Notes: generated by a model from the letters alone, not told the origin. A stretch of DNA of 64,000 nt from Onchocerca volvulus (GCA_000499405.2 HG738136.1:434001-498000); one strand, 5' to 3'. Shown: positions 46,296-60,522, counted from the first letter of the stretch. Program-made: numbers and translations.

Positions 46296-47750
46296 AAAAA
46301 AAAAGAAAATTTTTACTTGAATATTCTGGTAAACGATGTATGATTAGAATTAATCAAATGATTATAATTAATTAAATTTTGTACGAAATTATGCAATCAT
46401 CTTTATAACAAACATAAATCCATTCGAATAATATTAATTCTCCTTTAAATTGATATACTGATTATATTTTTAACTTTTAAATGCTAATTGTTATGATGAA
46501 TAAATTTTTACTCGTCATTTTTAAACGATTAAAATGAAATTTAATGACTATTCATAGAAATAAAACGATATAAACTTGGAATTTCAAAAAAAAAAAAAAA
46601 AAAAGGAAATAAGTTGCAATTAGTAGACAAAGTTTCTGATAAAAAAAAGGAAAAAAAAAAAATGAAATTTAATGACTAATCTGTGATTCTGTGATCGGGT
46701 AATACAATTAATCGATTCAATTAATAACTAAAAAAAAAAAAAAAATGAACCTTATCATGATTTTGATTGCTGTCAGAACTAAATATAATGTGATCACGCA
46801 AATTTTCCACGGAATTTGATGAGATTTCACGTAGAATTTAATCATTTGTTAATAGAATATCATAAATTTATGATTAGAAATTAATTTTGGAAGGTTAAGA
46901 AAAATCATTGGAATTTGTCATCTATTATTAAATGATAATTAATTTTGATAATAATTATGATTACTTATAAAATTTTGCAAAGTAAATTATAAAATATGTT
47001 TTATAAAAAAATTATTTATTTTCTTATTTCCAAATCTTTTACGTAATTCTACGCAAAATTCAATTTCATTATTCGATTTAATCAAAAAAAAAAAAACTTT
47101 TTCTTACACAATATCCTAAGCTTACATGTTTGCTACACGTGTGATCTTATCATACATGATAACGACAAGCTGAAATATATGCTTATAAAAATTTTATTAT
47201 CAAAAATTTTTTTTTCAAATAAATTTATTTCGTTCTAAATAAATGCAATGCATTTTTGTAAACTATTATTGATTGAAATTATCAATTTATTCTCTTCTTG
47301 CTTTCAAATAATCATTTTTGATCTTCTTTTTCTTTCAACAAACAAAATTTTTTTCTTTAAATTTAAAATTTTTTTCTTTTACTTTTCACAATCAATTTCA
47401 GTCAATAAAACATAAAGAATTTTTTAAATCAATTAAATCTTTTCACATTTGAATATATTATTTTACATTTAAACAAAATCTAAAAACCACAAATTTGGGA
47501 TATATTTTGCTCATTTATGAAAATACTTAAGGAAAAAAAAAAAAAAGAAGAAAGAAGAAAGAGAGAGATAGAAGGAGGGGGAGAAAAAGAGAGGGAGAGA
47601 GAGGAAAAAGAAACAAAGGAATAAATTATATTCTTTTGTATGCATTCCATTTGAATGATTTCCTTCACGTTTAATACGAACAAAGCTGTAAGGCGAATTG
47701 TTCAATTTCATATTGCCATTAAATTTATTAATGCATGGGTAAGTTCAATT

Positions 47751-47819
47751 TGACGTGACGTGACAACGTCATGTTACGTCAAACTTCCTGACCTGTAGTA
47801 AATACGCTACGTGACGTCA
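47751..47819. promoter_or_regulatory. cluster of CRE/bZIP-like ACGTCA/TGACGT motifs
   Basis: Within 70 bases: TGACGTGACG at 47751-47760, CGTCA at 47767-47771, ACGTCA at 47776-47781, and a full palindromic CRE, TGACGTCA, at 47812-47819, preceded by TACG. Such density is unlikely in ~75% AT sequence. CREB/ATF and related bZIP proteins bind these motifs. The target gene is unclear: DAF-36 ends 2.2 kb to the right and LATS starts 10 kb to the left, upstream on its own strand. Confidence 0.5.
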
Positions 47820-48273
47820 AAGTTCTTCCATTTATATCAAGCAAAATCGGAAATATCAGGAATTTATGTAAACAATAAATATCCATTTAGCTGCCCCAAT
47901 TGAATATTAAACGTGAATTATTCACGTACGTAATTTAACTTATATAAATATCGCAAAAAACAGTACACGGATACTTATACGTTTCAAATAGACAAAAACC
48001 TTTTCTTGCTAAATGTATCTAAATACGTGTGCGTGCGTGTGTTATGCGTGTGTGTGTGTATGTGTGTGATTTTTCGTTCTTAAATTATTTCCCTTATTTC
48101 TATTAAGATCAAATTTGCTAAAATTCTTCGTATCTGCATGTATGTATGTGTGCGTATCATATGTAACGAAGGAAGAGAAGAAAAGAAAGAAAAAGAGAAA
48201 GAAGAGAGGGAAGCGAACAACCGTAAGAAAACAAATGAAGAGAGAAAGAAAGAGATGAGATGAGATGATTATT

Positions 48274-48357
48274 CATTCCATTCTTATACCAATAGTCCGT
48301 CATCTGTTAGTGTAATTATTGGTGTCAATCATTCCATCCGTTGGAATGCGTGGAATG
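48274..48357. promoter_or_regulatory. cluster of TEAD-type CATTCC/GGAATG motifs
   Basis: CATTCC at 48274-48279 and 48330-48335, GGAATG at 48343-48348 and 48352-48357. These match the M-CAT core bound by TEAD/Scalloped/EGL-44. The LATS gene, whose pathway controls TEAD output, begins about 10 kb downstream on the minus strand. The functional link is inference. Confidence 0.3.
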
Positions 48358-49998
48358 CGTATTGTTTCCTCGGAGAAGGACGTGGCGAACATTTATAGCA
48401 CAAACCGTTTCAATTTCAGAAAAAAAGAAAAAAAAAACAAAAAAAACTTGACGTGCATGTGAAGAGGGAACGTGCGAAAAAGAAAAAAATGTTTGTGATA
48501 AATTTGATGAAAATTAAAATCATTCAATCCTTATCTTAACAATTACCATCGTAAAAAAAATTTAAAAAAAGGAAAGAAAATGATAGTCATCATAGAATTT
48601 AATTCCAAAAAAAAAATCACTTCATTTCTTCAGCATATAATTATTTCAATGCATTAAAAAAAATTTTTTTTGAATGAAAGAAACTTTTCCAAAAAAAAAA
48701 AAAAAAAAAAACGAAAAAAAAACTTTTCGATTAAAATCGAAATTATACTATAATTTTCAAATTTCTTTCCTTTTATAATCATTAATATTAGTAGAAATTC
48801 ATTTGAAATTATTACATGCATTTTTTGATTTTTTTTTGCTTCTATGATCATTAATTTTAATAAGTATCTTACTAAAAAATTATGCCATTCATATTCATAT
48901 TACTTAGTCCTATCATTGTTATATAACTGTATCAGTATTTTCTATTAAATCTGAAATCGTATTGATATTTTTTAGCTTTCTTTCATAGTCATAGTTATAA
49001 TGCGAATTTACGAGAAACTGTCCAGTAATTGTATTTAAAAATCAAAATTTTCTAACTCTTATATCAAATTTTTCATTTTTATCTTTTTTATATTTTCATT
49101 TTTTGATTAGATTATATATTTTAAAAAAAATTTTTTTTTCTGTTCCTTCATCATTTTCTTATGTATATATCGTTAAAATTAGGTTTCTTCCTTCTTTTTC
49201 CCCTTAAATCTTTTTTAGATTACACTATGAATATTTTCCTAACACTTGTATGTATTAAATTTCATACTTTTAATGAAACGAAAATTCTTCATCTTCTTAA
49301 TTAAAATATATGCAATATTACACTAATTTTTCAAATATTTCGCACAAATATCACTCAAATATTTGAAATTCTAGAAAGGAATATTATGAATTTTATTTTA
49401 AAATGAAAAAGGATTAACAATTTCTTAGACTCAAAAAAAAAAAAAAAAAAAAAAGAAAGAAACTAAGTAACATAAAAGCTGAGCATATTAACTTATCACA
49501 ACAAATAAAGCAAATAATTTGAAAAATATCAACGTGAAATTTAGCTTTGATCATTGTTTCTTTTTTTTTTTCTTTTTTTTACGACACACGACAATTTTGA
49601 TATGTTGCAATATTTTGATATAATTGAATATAATTGAAAATTTTTCGTTTAATTTGAATGAAATTTGGATAAAATAGCACAACAATTAATAGGTTCTGCA
49701 TTACATGTCATAAAAAAGTTAAATTCTGAACTATAACAATATCCAAATTTCATTCAGAAAAAAAGAGAGAAAAAACAAAACAAAACAAAAGAACTTTTTA
49801 TTGTTGAAAAACTGTTGGAGAAAAAATATTCTGATATTTTGTAATTTGATTTATAGTCTGGTTGGATTGAAGATTGCTTCTTGCTGTTGTGACTCCGCTA
49901 GATCAAACAGTAACAGCCTTTGTTGGCTTTACACGATATTATAAACAATCGACGATAGTCTTCGCTGATCTTATGCGATATTATCGAAGAATTTCAAA

Positions 49999-52900
49999 TT
50001 ACCAATCAAAAATTGATTTTACTTCATTGCTAAGCGTACCATCGGATTCCAAACTTGGACTATTATCAGTATAAAATTGATTATACCAACGTCGATGTTT
50101 CGATATTGGACCATCATTTTTAGTTAGCAGCGGTCGTTTTATGTAACATTTATTATTCCAAATATAAACATCGCGTTCGAACTGAAATCAAAAAAGAAGA
50201 CAATAAAAAGACATAAAAGATTATTTCTAATTAATAATTCTAAACTTCCATTATTCATTTTAAAGACAACTTTATTGTCCAAAGAAAAAAAAAAAACAAG
50301 TCTGTAAATATATTCGCTTACGTGAATTGCTTCACAAAGTTGAAATAAATTAGCAAATATTTTTGGAAGATTTGAATACATTACAAAACGTGAGCGTTGA
50401 AATAGCGGTTCTTCAGGCGTAACATGCTGTAAGACGATTCCACTTCCGAGAAAGCCGAAATCAAACATCATGTAAACAATACCTGGACCAATCTGCAACA
50501 ATTCCAGAACATAAGTAATTGAATAAATAAAAAAATATAAAATAATCTTAATTACTTTTAAGCTAAAACCAAAATAAAATTATTTTTCTAAGCTGAAATT
50601 TTTAGAAAAAATTTGCTAAATTTAAGATAAAATTATTAAATTTTACAAAATTATTCGAATTATCTGACATATATTGATCTTTACCTTTGCATTGATCATA
50701 TTTATTTTGCTGGCAAATCAATCAAACATATCATTAGTTTCAAAAGAAGGAAAAAAAATTAACGTCTCTTTTGCTTATAATTTTCAAATAGCATTTAGTA
50801 TTACTGATTAAAATGATACTCTAAAAATCTAAAAATCTTTCAACTGTAATATTTGGACAGAGATTAAAATGATAATTTGATTGAAATTTAAAACTTTTCT
50901 TCTTCTTGTCAAAATTTTAATGAAAATTAAATTTCAAAACTAATGTTTAAAGCTTAATATATTAAATAGTGTAGAATGAAAGATTAGAAATTTTTTTATT
51001 TTTCAATTTAAAAATATACTATTTTGTAAGCTCTGAAATGCTGCTTTAATTATCATCAAATGTTTAATTGTTATGTAATACAGAAAATCGGAAATGTCCG
51101 CGAACTTAAATACCGCGAAGTTTTAAGTTTGGCAATAACCTGTCGAGCTTGTAAATCGCTATATGTCAATGGTACTGGTATTTTCAGGATAGTCATGACC
51201 TGCTTCAAATACATTACAGCGATATGTTTATCCGATCCTTGTTTTTGCTCCCATCGACCATCCCAAACATGCCGTATTATTGGTTCCGGATTTTCCATTT
51301 CAATTTTGCATATATCATTACCTGAACATTGATTTTATTCGATTTCTTCAATTCATTCATTTTAATTTAATTATTCGATAATTAATAAATTTTTTATATT
51401 GCAAAAACTAGTTTTTCAAAAGATTTCAATTTTTTATTATATAAATGAAATCATTTGCAATTAAAATTAAAATATATTTCATTTCAAATCATACAAAAGA
51501 TACAATAAATGATTTCTTTCAATCCTTTTTTTTCCTAATATTCTATTTTAATTGTAATTAATTTCATTCTTCAATAGTATTTTATAAAAAAAAAAAATAA
51601 ATAAAGAAAAAAAGCAAAAAATAGTAATTAATCGAACCTTTAGTTGTGCCAGCCAAATGTAAATAATTTAAATGTGCAATATCGGCAGCATTTTCCGGCA
51701 AATCCTGAATATGACAATTAATTTCATGTTCTATTCGACCTCTATACTTCCATTCACCACTCGTAATTTCATCAACATCCGGAATTTCCCATTCCGGATC
51801 TTTTCCATCACAGTGATACCTTATCAGGAAAAAAAATTATTTTTTTATTACATGTTATGAATTAAAAAAAAAATATGCTATCATTAATTATCTGATAAAT
51901 TAGATTTATATTAAAGTAATTTTAGAAACTAACTTACCACGCATAGATATGCATATTTTTTTCTACTACTGGCCAAACGGATACTTTAGCTTGTTCCGGT
52001 ATGGTACTACTAATTGATTCATACGGAATACGGTTACAAATACCGGTTTCTGCATTGAAAATCCATCCATGAAATGGACACTAAATTAACAATTAAAATT
52101 AAACATATTACTGCTCTTGGAAAATGAAATTTTGTAAAATTTATTACTGAAAAACGAAGTGAAAAGTCATAACGATCAATTATGTTAATAATACTACACA
52201 AAGTTATTTATTGATTAATTATCAGTTAAATTATAATTTCATTCATATCTTGCAAGAACAATTATCTGAAGCATTTGTCTTTTATAATTTTAAGTAAACT
52301 CTAGGCTATTCCGGGCCTATGGCCTAGTTTTGCAAAATCTTTGGGCCAATGTGGCAGACCAAGGGAAAACATGTTGAATCATGGAGAAACGCACCCATCG
52401 CCCCCCATTGGCATAATTTTATATAATAAAAGACAAATGTAAAATATATAATGAAATGTATAATTATTTCAGCAAAATATATAATTAATCTTATGCAAAA
52501 GAAAATTTGAGAAAAAAAGAGAATTTTTTTAACGAATAGAAATTTCAAATGAATATTATCAATCTTCTCTTCGTTTTTTTTTTTTCTACATTCAAATAAA
52601 AATTAGCATTTTTTGATAAAATAAGAATTTAATAGCTTCTCATTCTATTATTGGTATTAATTATGATAAGCGATTCCTCTTTTTTTTTTTTTAATTTTAC
52701 ACAAAAAAATTTAATATTCACCATTTATCTTTTCATTAAATCTTTAATCTTTATATTATTAATATCAATCAAATGTTATGAATTTGAGTAATTAGATAAT
52801 TAGCTGTCATGGACTTAGATAATTAGATAATCAATTTTTATGAGTTTAGATAATTAGATGATCAACTGTTATGAATTAAGGTAACTAGATGAATAAGCTG

Positions 52901-54199
52901 ATACATGAATATTTTTTTGCATCTTATAAATTTATTTTGATATAAATTTTTGAATAAATATGATTGCTATGCTAGAATATTAATTTAAATTCGCATTTTT
53001 CCAATACATATATATTTTTTTCTATTTATTCATTAATTATTTTAATTAACGGAATAATTTTAGAATAATTTTATCGACATCAATCAATAAATATTCTATT
53101 TCAATAAAATTTACCTGTATACAATTATCATTGACAACACGGCCGCCAATACTAAAATTAGCACCCAAATGTGGACAATAAGAATTGATTAAATATACTT
53201 TTCCGGTTTCAGATCGAAGTAATGTTAATTGTTGTCCTATTAAAAAACTAGAGAAATTATTGAAGTTGATAGAGAAAAAAAAGTAAAAAAATGAATAAAA
53301 TTTCAAAAAATTGCTAAAAATTATTATTTCAGTTGATTTATATATCAACAAAGTATTAGAATTTTCATAAACTTATTTTCTTTTTCTTATATGATATAAT
53401 TATAACAAACAAGTTTTGTTTGTATATTGAAATGATTTATAGAAATTATTAAATCAAATTCTAATTGTAATTATATTTAAAATCATGTTTTAATTGTAGT
53501 TTTAATCAGAGTAATAGCTATGATAATAGTGATTACAATATAACAACGATAATAATAAATGATAAACATAATGATTAATTTATTAAATTGGAACCTAGAA
53601 AAATGATTGGCTGAACTTCCTTAAGTTTAATTTGTCTCGATTCAGCAATACAAAACCATCCATTCGGATAAACAGGTGGTATTTTACCTATAACTCGTAA
53701 TCGTCTCATTTGTTCCAGAAATGCTTTCCTGTATGGTTTATTTATCTGGAAAAAAAAAAACTTAAAATGATTTAAAATTCTCGAAATTTCATTTCTTCAA
53801 TTATTTTAAAATTGCCAAATTTTCTCTTTTTTTCCCTTCTTTTAAACTATTAAATGAAGCAAATTATGGTAATTGTACCAATTATACGATGAAAATCTGA
53901 TCTATTTCAATGAGATTTCCATCAAATTTATTAATTTCTAAATTTTAAACGTGAATTTCATATTAAAAAAGAAAAAGAAAAAAAAAAAGATAAAAGATTT
54001 GTTGAACTTCTTAAAATCAACAGTTAGATTGATTTTAAATTGATTTTTTTAATCCTAAACTAAAAATCTAAAATACCTTTATTTTACCTACAAATACACC
54101 AATATCACCAAAACGTTTAATTCGATTGAATGGTTTTGTTATCCAATAATAGAAAATAGCAAATAGAATGCATAATCCGATAGTTAGTAAATGAATCAT
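49999..54199 (-). CDS. daf-36: Rieske oxygenase, cholesterol 7-desaturase (DAF-36/Neverland)
   Basis: Eight exons: 54077-54199, 53595-53745, 53115-53236, 51938-52080, 51638-51819, 51140-51321, 50322-50492, 49999-50181; 418 aa, close to the family length. All introns are GT-AG with matching phases. A hydrophobic N-terminal anchor spans residues 3-20. The Rieske [2Fe-2S] ligands are CPH (112-114) and CPFH (133-136). The catalytic mononuclear iron site is [13 protein letters not shown], with Asp226, His229 and His234. The family converts cholesterol to 7-dehydrocholesterol, the first step toward dafachronic acid, the DAF-12 nuclear-receptor ligand that controls dauer or infective-larva decisions (ecdysteroid in insects). 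The ATG at 54197-54199 directly follows TTTTTTAG, which fits spliced-leader addition. Intron 3 (52081-53114) is the longest and holds a GC-rich island and a tandem repeat. Confidence 0.96.
52307..52423. other. GC-rich compositional island in DAF-36 intron 3
   Basis: About 115 bases unlike their surroundings: GGGCCTATGGCCTAG, TTTGGGCCAATGTGGC, CATCGCCCCCCATTGGC. Not part of the DAF-36 frame. It may be a transposon relic, a dispersed repeat or a horizontally acquired scrap; I do not recognise it. Confidence 0.55.
52785..52892. repeat. ~35 bp tandem repeat in DAF-36 intron 3
   Basis: Three to four copies of the phrase GA.TTAGATAATTAGATnATCAn.TGTTATGA. Confidence 0.75.
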
Positions 54200-57194
54200 C
54201 TAAAAAATTTCGAATCGATAAATATCAATTAATTGATATTTAATTTGATTAATTGATAAACGATACTTGAAATAATTCATTAATATTATTTTCAATGGAA
54301 TATTATGATAATTTATTTTAATCATCAAAATTGTACAATTTACTTGGAAATAAAAAATTTTTTTATATTGAAAAATTTTTCCATCTATGACTTCAATTTT
54401 ACAAAAAAAAAAAAAATTTTTTTTGCTACTCATTTTAATACAATTATTTATTTGCAATTTTTTTTTTTTGAAAAAAAAAAAGAAGTCAAAAAACATGGAA
54501 ATAAATTAATTTCATGATTTAAAATTTTATTATCTCAAAAATTTTCAAAATAATTTTGAATGAAATAAGATGGTTCATATTATAATTTATATTGTAATGG
54601 AAGAAAACTTAAGGCATTTAATAAATAATACTTAAAATAATTTAATAATATTTAAAATCAAGCAATAATCAAAGTAATTTAATAATATTTGAAATCAATT
54701 AATACTTAAAACAATTTGATAATATTGGAAATCAAATAATACTTAAATATAGTTTTAATTATTCAAAATTAGAAATAATAATTCGATATTTATTAAAAGT
54801 TTTGCGAATCGAATTGAAATTACGAATAAATTTGAAGGAAAGATAATACGAATGAAAAATGTTTTGTAAATGAAAGAGAAATCATTTTGAGGTCATTTCG
54901 GGTGATTACAATGATAAATTTCTTCAAGGTTCATTTGATAATTCTTCAAAACGAATTGTTAACTATTCGTTAAATTTGGAAAATGCACGTTCCATTTAAA
55001 TTTAACATACCTTTCCATCTTTTGTCACAATTTCAATATTTCAATCAATAATAGAGAAATTAAACTTTTATTCATTAACAGAAAAATAAAAATTGAAATA
55101 ATTAGCAAAAATAACGAATTAATATCAATTTTTTTTGTTTCATTTAATTTAAAAAAAAAGATCATTTAATAATCATTTATTTTGTAACAAAATTATATAT
55201 GACACAATTGATCAAAATATTAATATTATTAAGAAAAATAATTAATTGCAATTTTAAATTGATAAAAGTCGATGGCAAAGAAGTCATAAATTAAAAATGA
55301 AGCGAAAAATGTAATTTACTTATTAATTTCATTAACAATAATAAAATTTTTTAAGCTAAAGAGTAAAAGTTTAAAAGAAATAAGTCAATATATAATATGC
55401 AAATTTGAATCATTTCAATTATGAAATGAATGAGAAATTAAAAACAATATTTTCGGAAAAAAATTTTCAAACACATAAACAAATTTTTTATTAAATAACA
55501 ATTCATTAAATTAATAATTTCTTTGGATTGTTTTTGGTTTAAGAATAAGTTTTTGGCCAATTTTCATTCTTACCAAGTAGTCACTTTTAATCAATTTTTT
55601 GAAATACTACAGTACAGTAAATATAGTGGAAAAACATTAAAATAATTAATTAAAATCAATTAATTTTAGTTTTTTTCTGAGTTTTTTTCATTTATCTAAA
55701 TCGAAAAATATGTATATGATATTTAATTATGATTTATAAAGTTATTTAAAATTAGCAATAATTGGTTGAAAAAAAAAGTAAGGAATTATTGTTCATAATT
55801 ATAAAATGATAATTCAAATGATAATGATAATTCATAACAAATTTTCATAAATACATCGGATGATTCGTTCAATAATTGATAGAAAACATATTTCTGCCGA
55901 ATATAAAAGTTTTCAATTCATGAAAATATTGAAATTTTTTTAAAACATATTTCTCATTTAAAATATTAATGATCATTTGAATGTCTAAACATGTTTATAT
56001 TGAAAAAAACTGCAACAGAAAGATGTTAATTGTTTAGGGATTTCAAAAAAAAAAAAAAAAAGTTAGCAAAAATTAGGTGAATGATAAAAAGCGATTCTTT
56101 TTTTCAAATTTTTAGTAAAAAATTATACTTTTTTTCTTTCAATTTTCTATCTTTTTATTAAGAAAAAAGTCGAAAAATAAAAAGAAGAGAGAAAATTTGC
56201 GATTTCTTAAAACAAAATTCAATAAATATTCTAGTCTTATCAACAACACTCAACATGAATTGCAATAACTTCAAACTTTTCCATAATTTGAAATTTCAAA
56301 ATTATTCTATCATGAAGTTATATTTTTTCTTTCAAAATTATACTTTTCTATTTGAAAAAAATTCGAAAAACAAAAAAGGAAAAAAGTTTAGGCTAAAAAA
56401 AAAAGAAAAAAACAAAATATGAAAAAAATTTTAGTTTTATCAACTCTCAACAGGAAATTGCAAATAATTTCAAATATTCTTGTATATTTGAAAATTGAAA
56501 AATCAAACTTATTAGCTACCAATCATACTCCATGTGCAATATAAGTCTTTTTCCCCTCCATTTTCAATTATTTTCGATAGCAAAAGTTTTTAATGACTTT
56601 TAGTTTGTAAACAAAATGTGTAATGTTAGTTTATAATTTGGGAAAATAATGATTAAAATGTTGTTTTCAGCCGAGAATTGAAGTATATCTGAATTTCAAT
56701 TAATTTTGATAGAAACAAGTCAATATTTTCGTTTAAATCCAATCAATCAGAATCCTTCAAATCATCGATTTCTTTTCTTATTACTATCATAAAGTCATTT
56801 TTTTCCTTTCAAAAATTCTTTTTTTTTGTTTTTTTCAAATTAAAAAAAATGAAATAATATTGGTATAACCATTTTATTAGCAATTTTAGGACTAGCTCGA
56901 AATGAATTGTTAACATTAAATTGAATTGAATTTATGATTGTTGAAAGAACGAATCATTCTCTGTTTACACAGTAATCTATCTTTCTTGACAACTCTTGTT
57001 TATTTCGTATATTTTGTCAAATGTCATATCATCAAATCATTTGACTTTTCATTTTTTCTTCTCATTGCTTATGTGCACTGTTAGTTTGATATCTTCGATT
57101 TTATCTTTATTTTTTCTTCTTTTTTTTTTTTCGATTTATCAGCAAAAAACAATAATTTTCACGTGTATATAAATAGAAATTTATTGCGAAAAAA

Positions 57195-57640
57195 AAAAAT
57201 AGATAAGTTTAATTCGGTGTTGAATGCTATCAACAATTTTGGCTGAATAAAATTGAATTTTACTTTTGTTGAGCAAATTTTTAATTTAATAATTTGAAAT
57301 CATTCGTCAATTTCGATAGATAAAAACTGTGTAAAAGGAAAAATAGAGAAGTTTAATTTATGCTGAATATTTTGGGAAATTTTAGCTGAATAAGTTAAAT
57401 TTTACTTTTTTTTCCGCTTTTTCTTTAAAATTTTGCTTAGGTAATTTCGACTAATTCGGTAACTTAAAACCATCCGTTTATTGAGATAAAATTGGGTAAA
57501 GAAATTAAGATAAGTTTGATCTTGTGCTATAATGTAATGTGATGAATACTTCCAGCAATTTTGGCTGAATAAATTGAATTTTGTTTTCCTTCTTTTTTGC
57601 TTAGAAATTTGCGATTAATTTGATAATTTGAAATCATTTA
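57195..57640. repeat. diverged ~150-170 bp tandem repeat, three copies
   Basis: Copies begin near 57195, 57335 and 57495. They share AGATAAGTTTAAT, TTTTGGCTGAATAAA, TTGAATTTTACTTTT and AATTTGAAATCATT in the same order. Confidence 0.75.
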
Positions 57641-58140
57641 ATAGGAATGTTTGAAAAAATTTTGATAGTAATTGATAAAATGACAAAGTATCAAACTGCC
57701 ATTGCATGGTAGGATTTACTTTTTTCAATATTCATCAAATTAAGCAAAAAAGAAATGTTTCCATTTTTTCTGAACAAAATTTTAACTAACACTATTTTCG
57801 AGTAACTCCGGTGAATTATAACTTATCATCACGACCATTTATCACTAACATGTTAATTTATGTTTTAGTAAAATCATTCCAGAAAAAATTCTCTCAGGTT
57901 TTTTCTATTTTCTTGTTTTTTATATTTGTTTGTTTTTGTTTTTGTTTTTTTTCTGTTGTGATTTCAGAATATTTAAGTGATTCTTGCACTAAATCAATCA
58001 GTATAAAATATTTTTTCGTAACAAGTATTTTTCTTACATTATTAGATAGATCGTAAGGAGCATTGTAATAATAATTAATAATAGCGATATTAATCGTGAT
58101 ACTAATATTAGTAACGAATAATATTACACAATAACATATC

Positions 58141-58373
<233 letters not shown>

Positions 58374-60450
58374 TTGCTTTTTTATCACTAAACTTTGCTT
58401 TGAGAAATAAATCTTTAAATCAGTATGATTATAGCACTTGTAATTTTAAAGCTTATTTCCAGGCTTATGCTTTTTTTTCGCGCGAGAGATGAGTGCCTTA
58501 AAAATGAAAAGCTTAAAGACTGATTATCAAATGTTGATAAGAATCAACAAATTATGAATCACAAAGTTCATTCTTTTGCAACCTGCAAAGGAACTTGCTA
58601 AAGAAGTTCAACATTAGCCATGTTGTAATTTTTTGATATTTGAAATAAATCAGGAAGGTTAGAAAGTTTGATAATTAAGTAATTAATGAATAATTAGAAA
58701 GAAAAATGTGGTCTTCGAAAGTTTGTCTTCTTTCATGTCATAAAAATATAACAATTCGCTATTATATGAAAATTCGCAATTGACTAAGAAGAAATTAAGA
58801 AGTTTTAAAATTTCACAAAAAATCAAAGTTACACCAAAAAATGATTATTGTCATTTTTGACTGATCTATTGTTGGCTAATTTTTGCTAATTTTCGGTAAA
58901 ATTATCTCCACAGCTCTCTGAATCTCGATGGAATTATAATTATTGGATTTATTAATTCAATTTAATTTGTTTTTACTTTTGCTGAAATTTATTCGTTCAT
59001 CTAATTCTTGTAAAAACACATTTCTCTTCCCGTTGATTTATGTATCTTATCAATGATAATTTCAAAAAAAAAAAAAATTTATAGATATTAGACGAGCGAA
59101 TGCTTATAGTTACTCAAAAGATTGATAAAATTGCGAAGTTTCAAATCAGTTTAAAGTTGAAATGTAATAAATTAACTTTATGTTTATTTTTCATACTGTT
59201 CCACATGTGGAATGCAATTTTTTGACGTAAACAACGTTATGTTTCACGTGTATTCATTCATATTTCAATATCATTATAATAGTGAATTTTATAATTTAAA
59301 AATAAAATTATAAAAAACTATATTTAAAAAAAAAAAAGAAAAAAATAAACAAATAAATAAAACAACTGTTGTTGAAATTTCGAACATCCAATGAAATCGT
59401 CAAATAAATCGTAAATTTCTTCCCTCTCCTTTGTTTTCCTAACATTTTCGAACATATTTTAAAAATTCTCTTGTTTTTATGTTTCTCAAATTTTTTTTTA
59501 AAATATTTTACTACAATTTTTTCAAAATTTTTATTCCATTATTAATATGCTGAAAATTGGTTTTTATTATATTTAATTTATAATTTTTTAATTTTTATCA
59601 ACTTTTCATGTGAAAAAAAACTTGTGAAAATTGTAGATATTATTTCGTCAATTTGTCATTTTCCGCTCTTCATTTTTCTTTTCTTTCTATTCAACTTTTA
59701 ATCTTAATTTAGTCTGAAAATTAATTTATAATTTAATAAATTATTTATGTTATTATCAATATTTTTATTTCTATCTTTCTTGTTCTCGCTTTCCCTATTT
59801 TTTTCTTTCTTTCTTTTTTTCTTTTTACTTCCAATTTTACCGGGGAAAAGAAAATAAACACAAATTTTTCTCAAAATTGGATGAAATTTTATTTTTTTTC
59901 TAGAAAAAATTTATTTTATAACAAAACTAAGGATGAAAAAAGAGGAAAGAGAGAGAGAGAGAGAGAGAGAAAGAAAGAAAGAAGGGAAATGAAAAGTGAT
60001 AAATAATGATATTTGATAATATATCAAACAACATGCATAATAATGAAATGATTTTTAATTATTGCATTTTTGGGATTTAAATTAACAAAATAAGAGGATG
60101 AAAAAAGTTGTTGATGAATTGAAAATTGAGAAATGTGAATGGGACAAATGACAACTGGAAGAGTATTTGTGGAATAAATTAATCGATATTTAATTAGCGT
60201 TGTTTCAAACAATTTTAAACAATCTTCATTTACCAGTTAGTGATCATTAATCAGTAATGAGAAGAAAAATAGGAATACTTGAATTAGTAGTTATTATATA
60301 CTATTTAAATATGCATGCTGTTGTTCCTTTTTTTTTTTTTTTTTTGATATTCCAATTTTACTATAGTATTCTGTTTTAAATTTTACATTTGAAATGTTTT
60401 ATACTTGAAATAATTTATATTTAATTAATTTTCAAGTTAGAAATTCCAGA

Positions 60451-60453
<3 letters not shown>

Positions 60454-60522
<69 letters not shown>
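60454..60522. repeat. 69-base poly-T tract
   Basis: Uninterrupted T run. Flanks on each side share TTTTAAATTT.A.ATTTGAAATGTTTTATACTTGAAATAATTT, so the surrounding segment (about 60360-60660) is itself duplicated. Confidence 0.95.

Larger units (their letters stand above)
45836..49998. other. gene-poor region upstream of LATS, downstream of DAF-36
   Basis: Apart from the repeats and motif clusters listed separately, I see no coding exon. GT-rich tract at 48025-48069; poly-A runs near 46587, 48690 and 49434. A TTTATT at about 49797 (AATAAA on the minus strand) is a plausible DAF-36 poly-A signal. Confidence 0.45.

Noticed and set aside
51060..51332. Plus-strand 90-aa frame
   Set aside because: Antisense of DAF-36 exon 6.
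54200..54517. Frames just upstream of DAF-36
   Set aside because: Homopolymer-driven Phe/Lys sequence; DAF-36 starts right after an acceptor signal at 54200.
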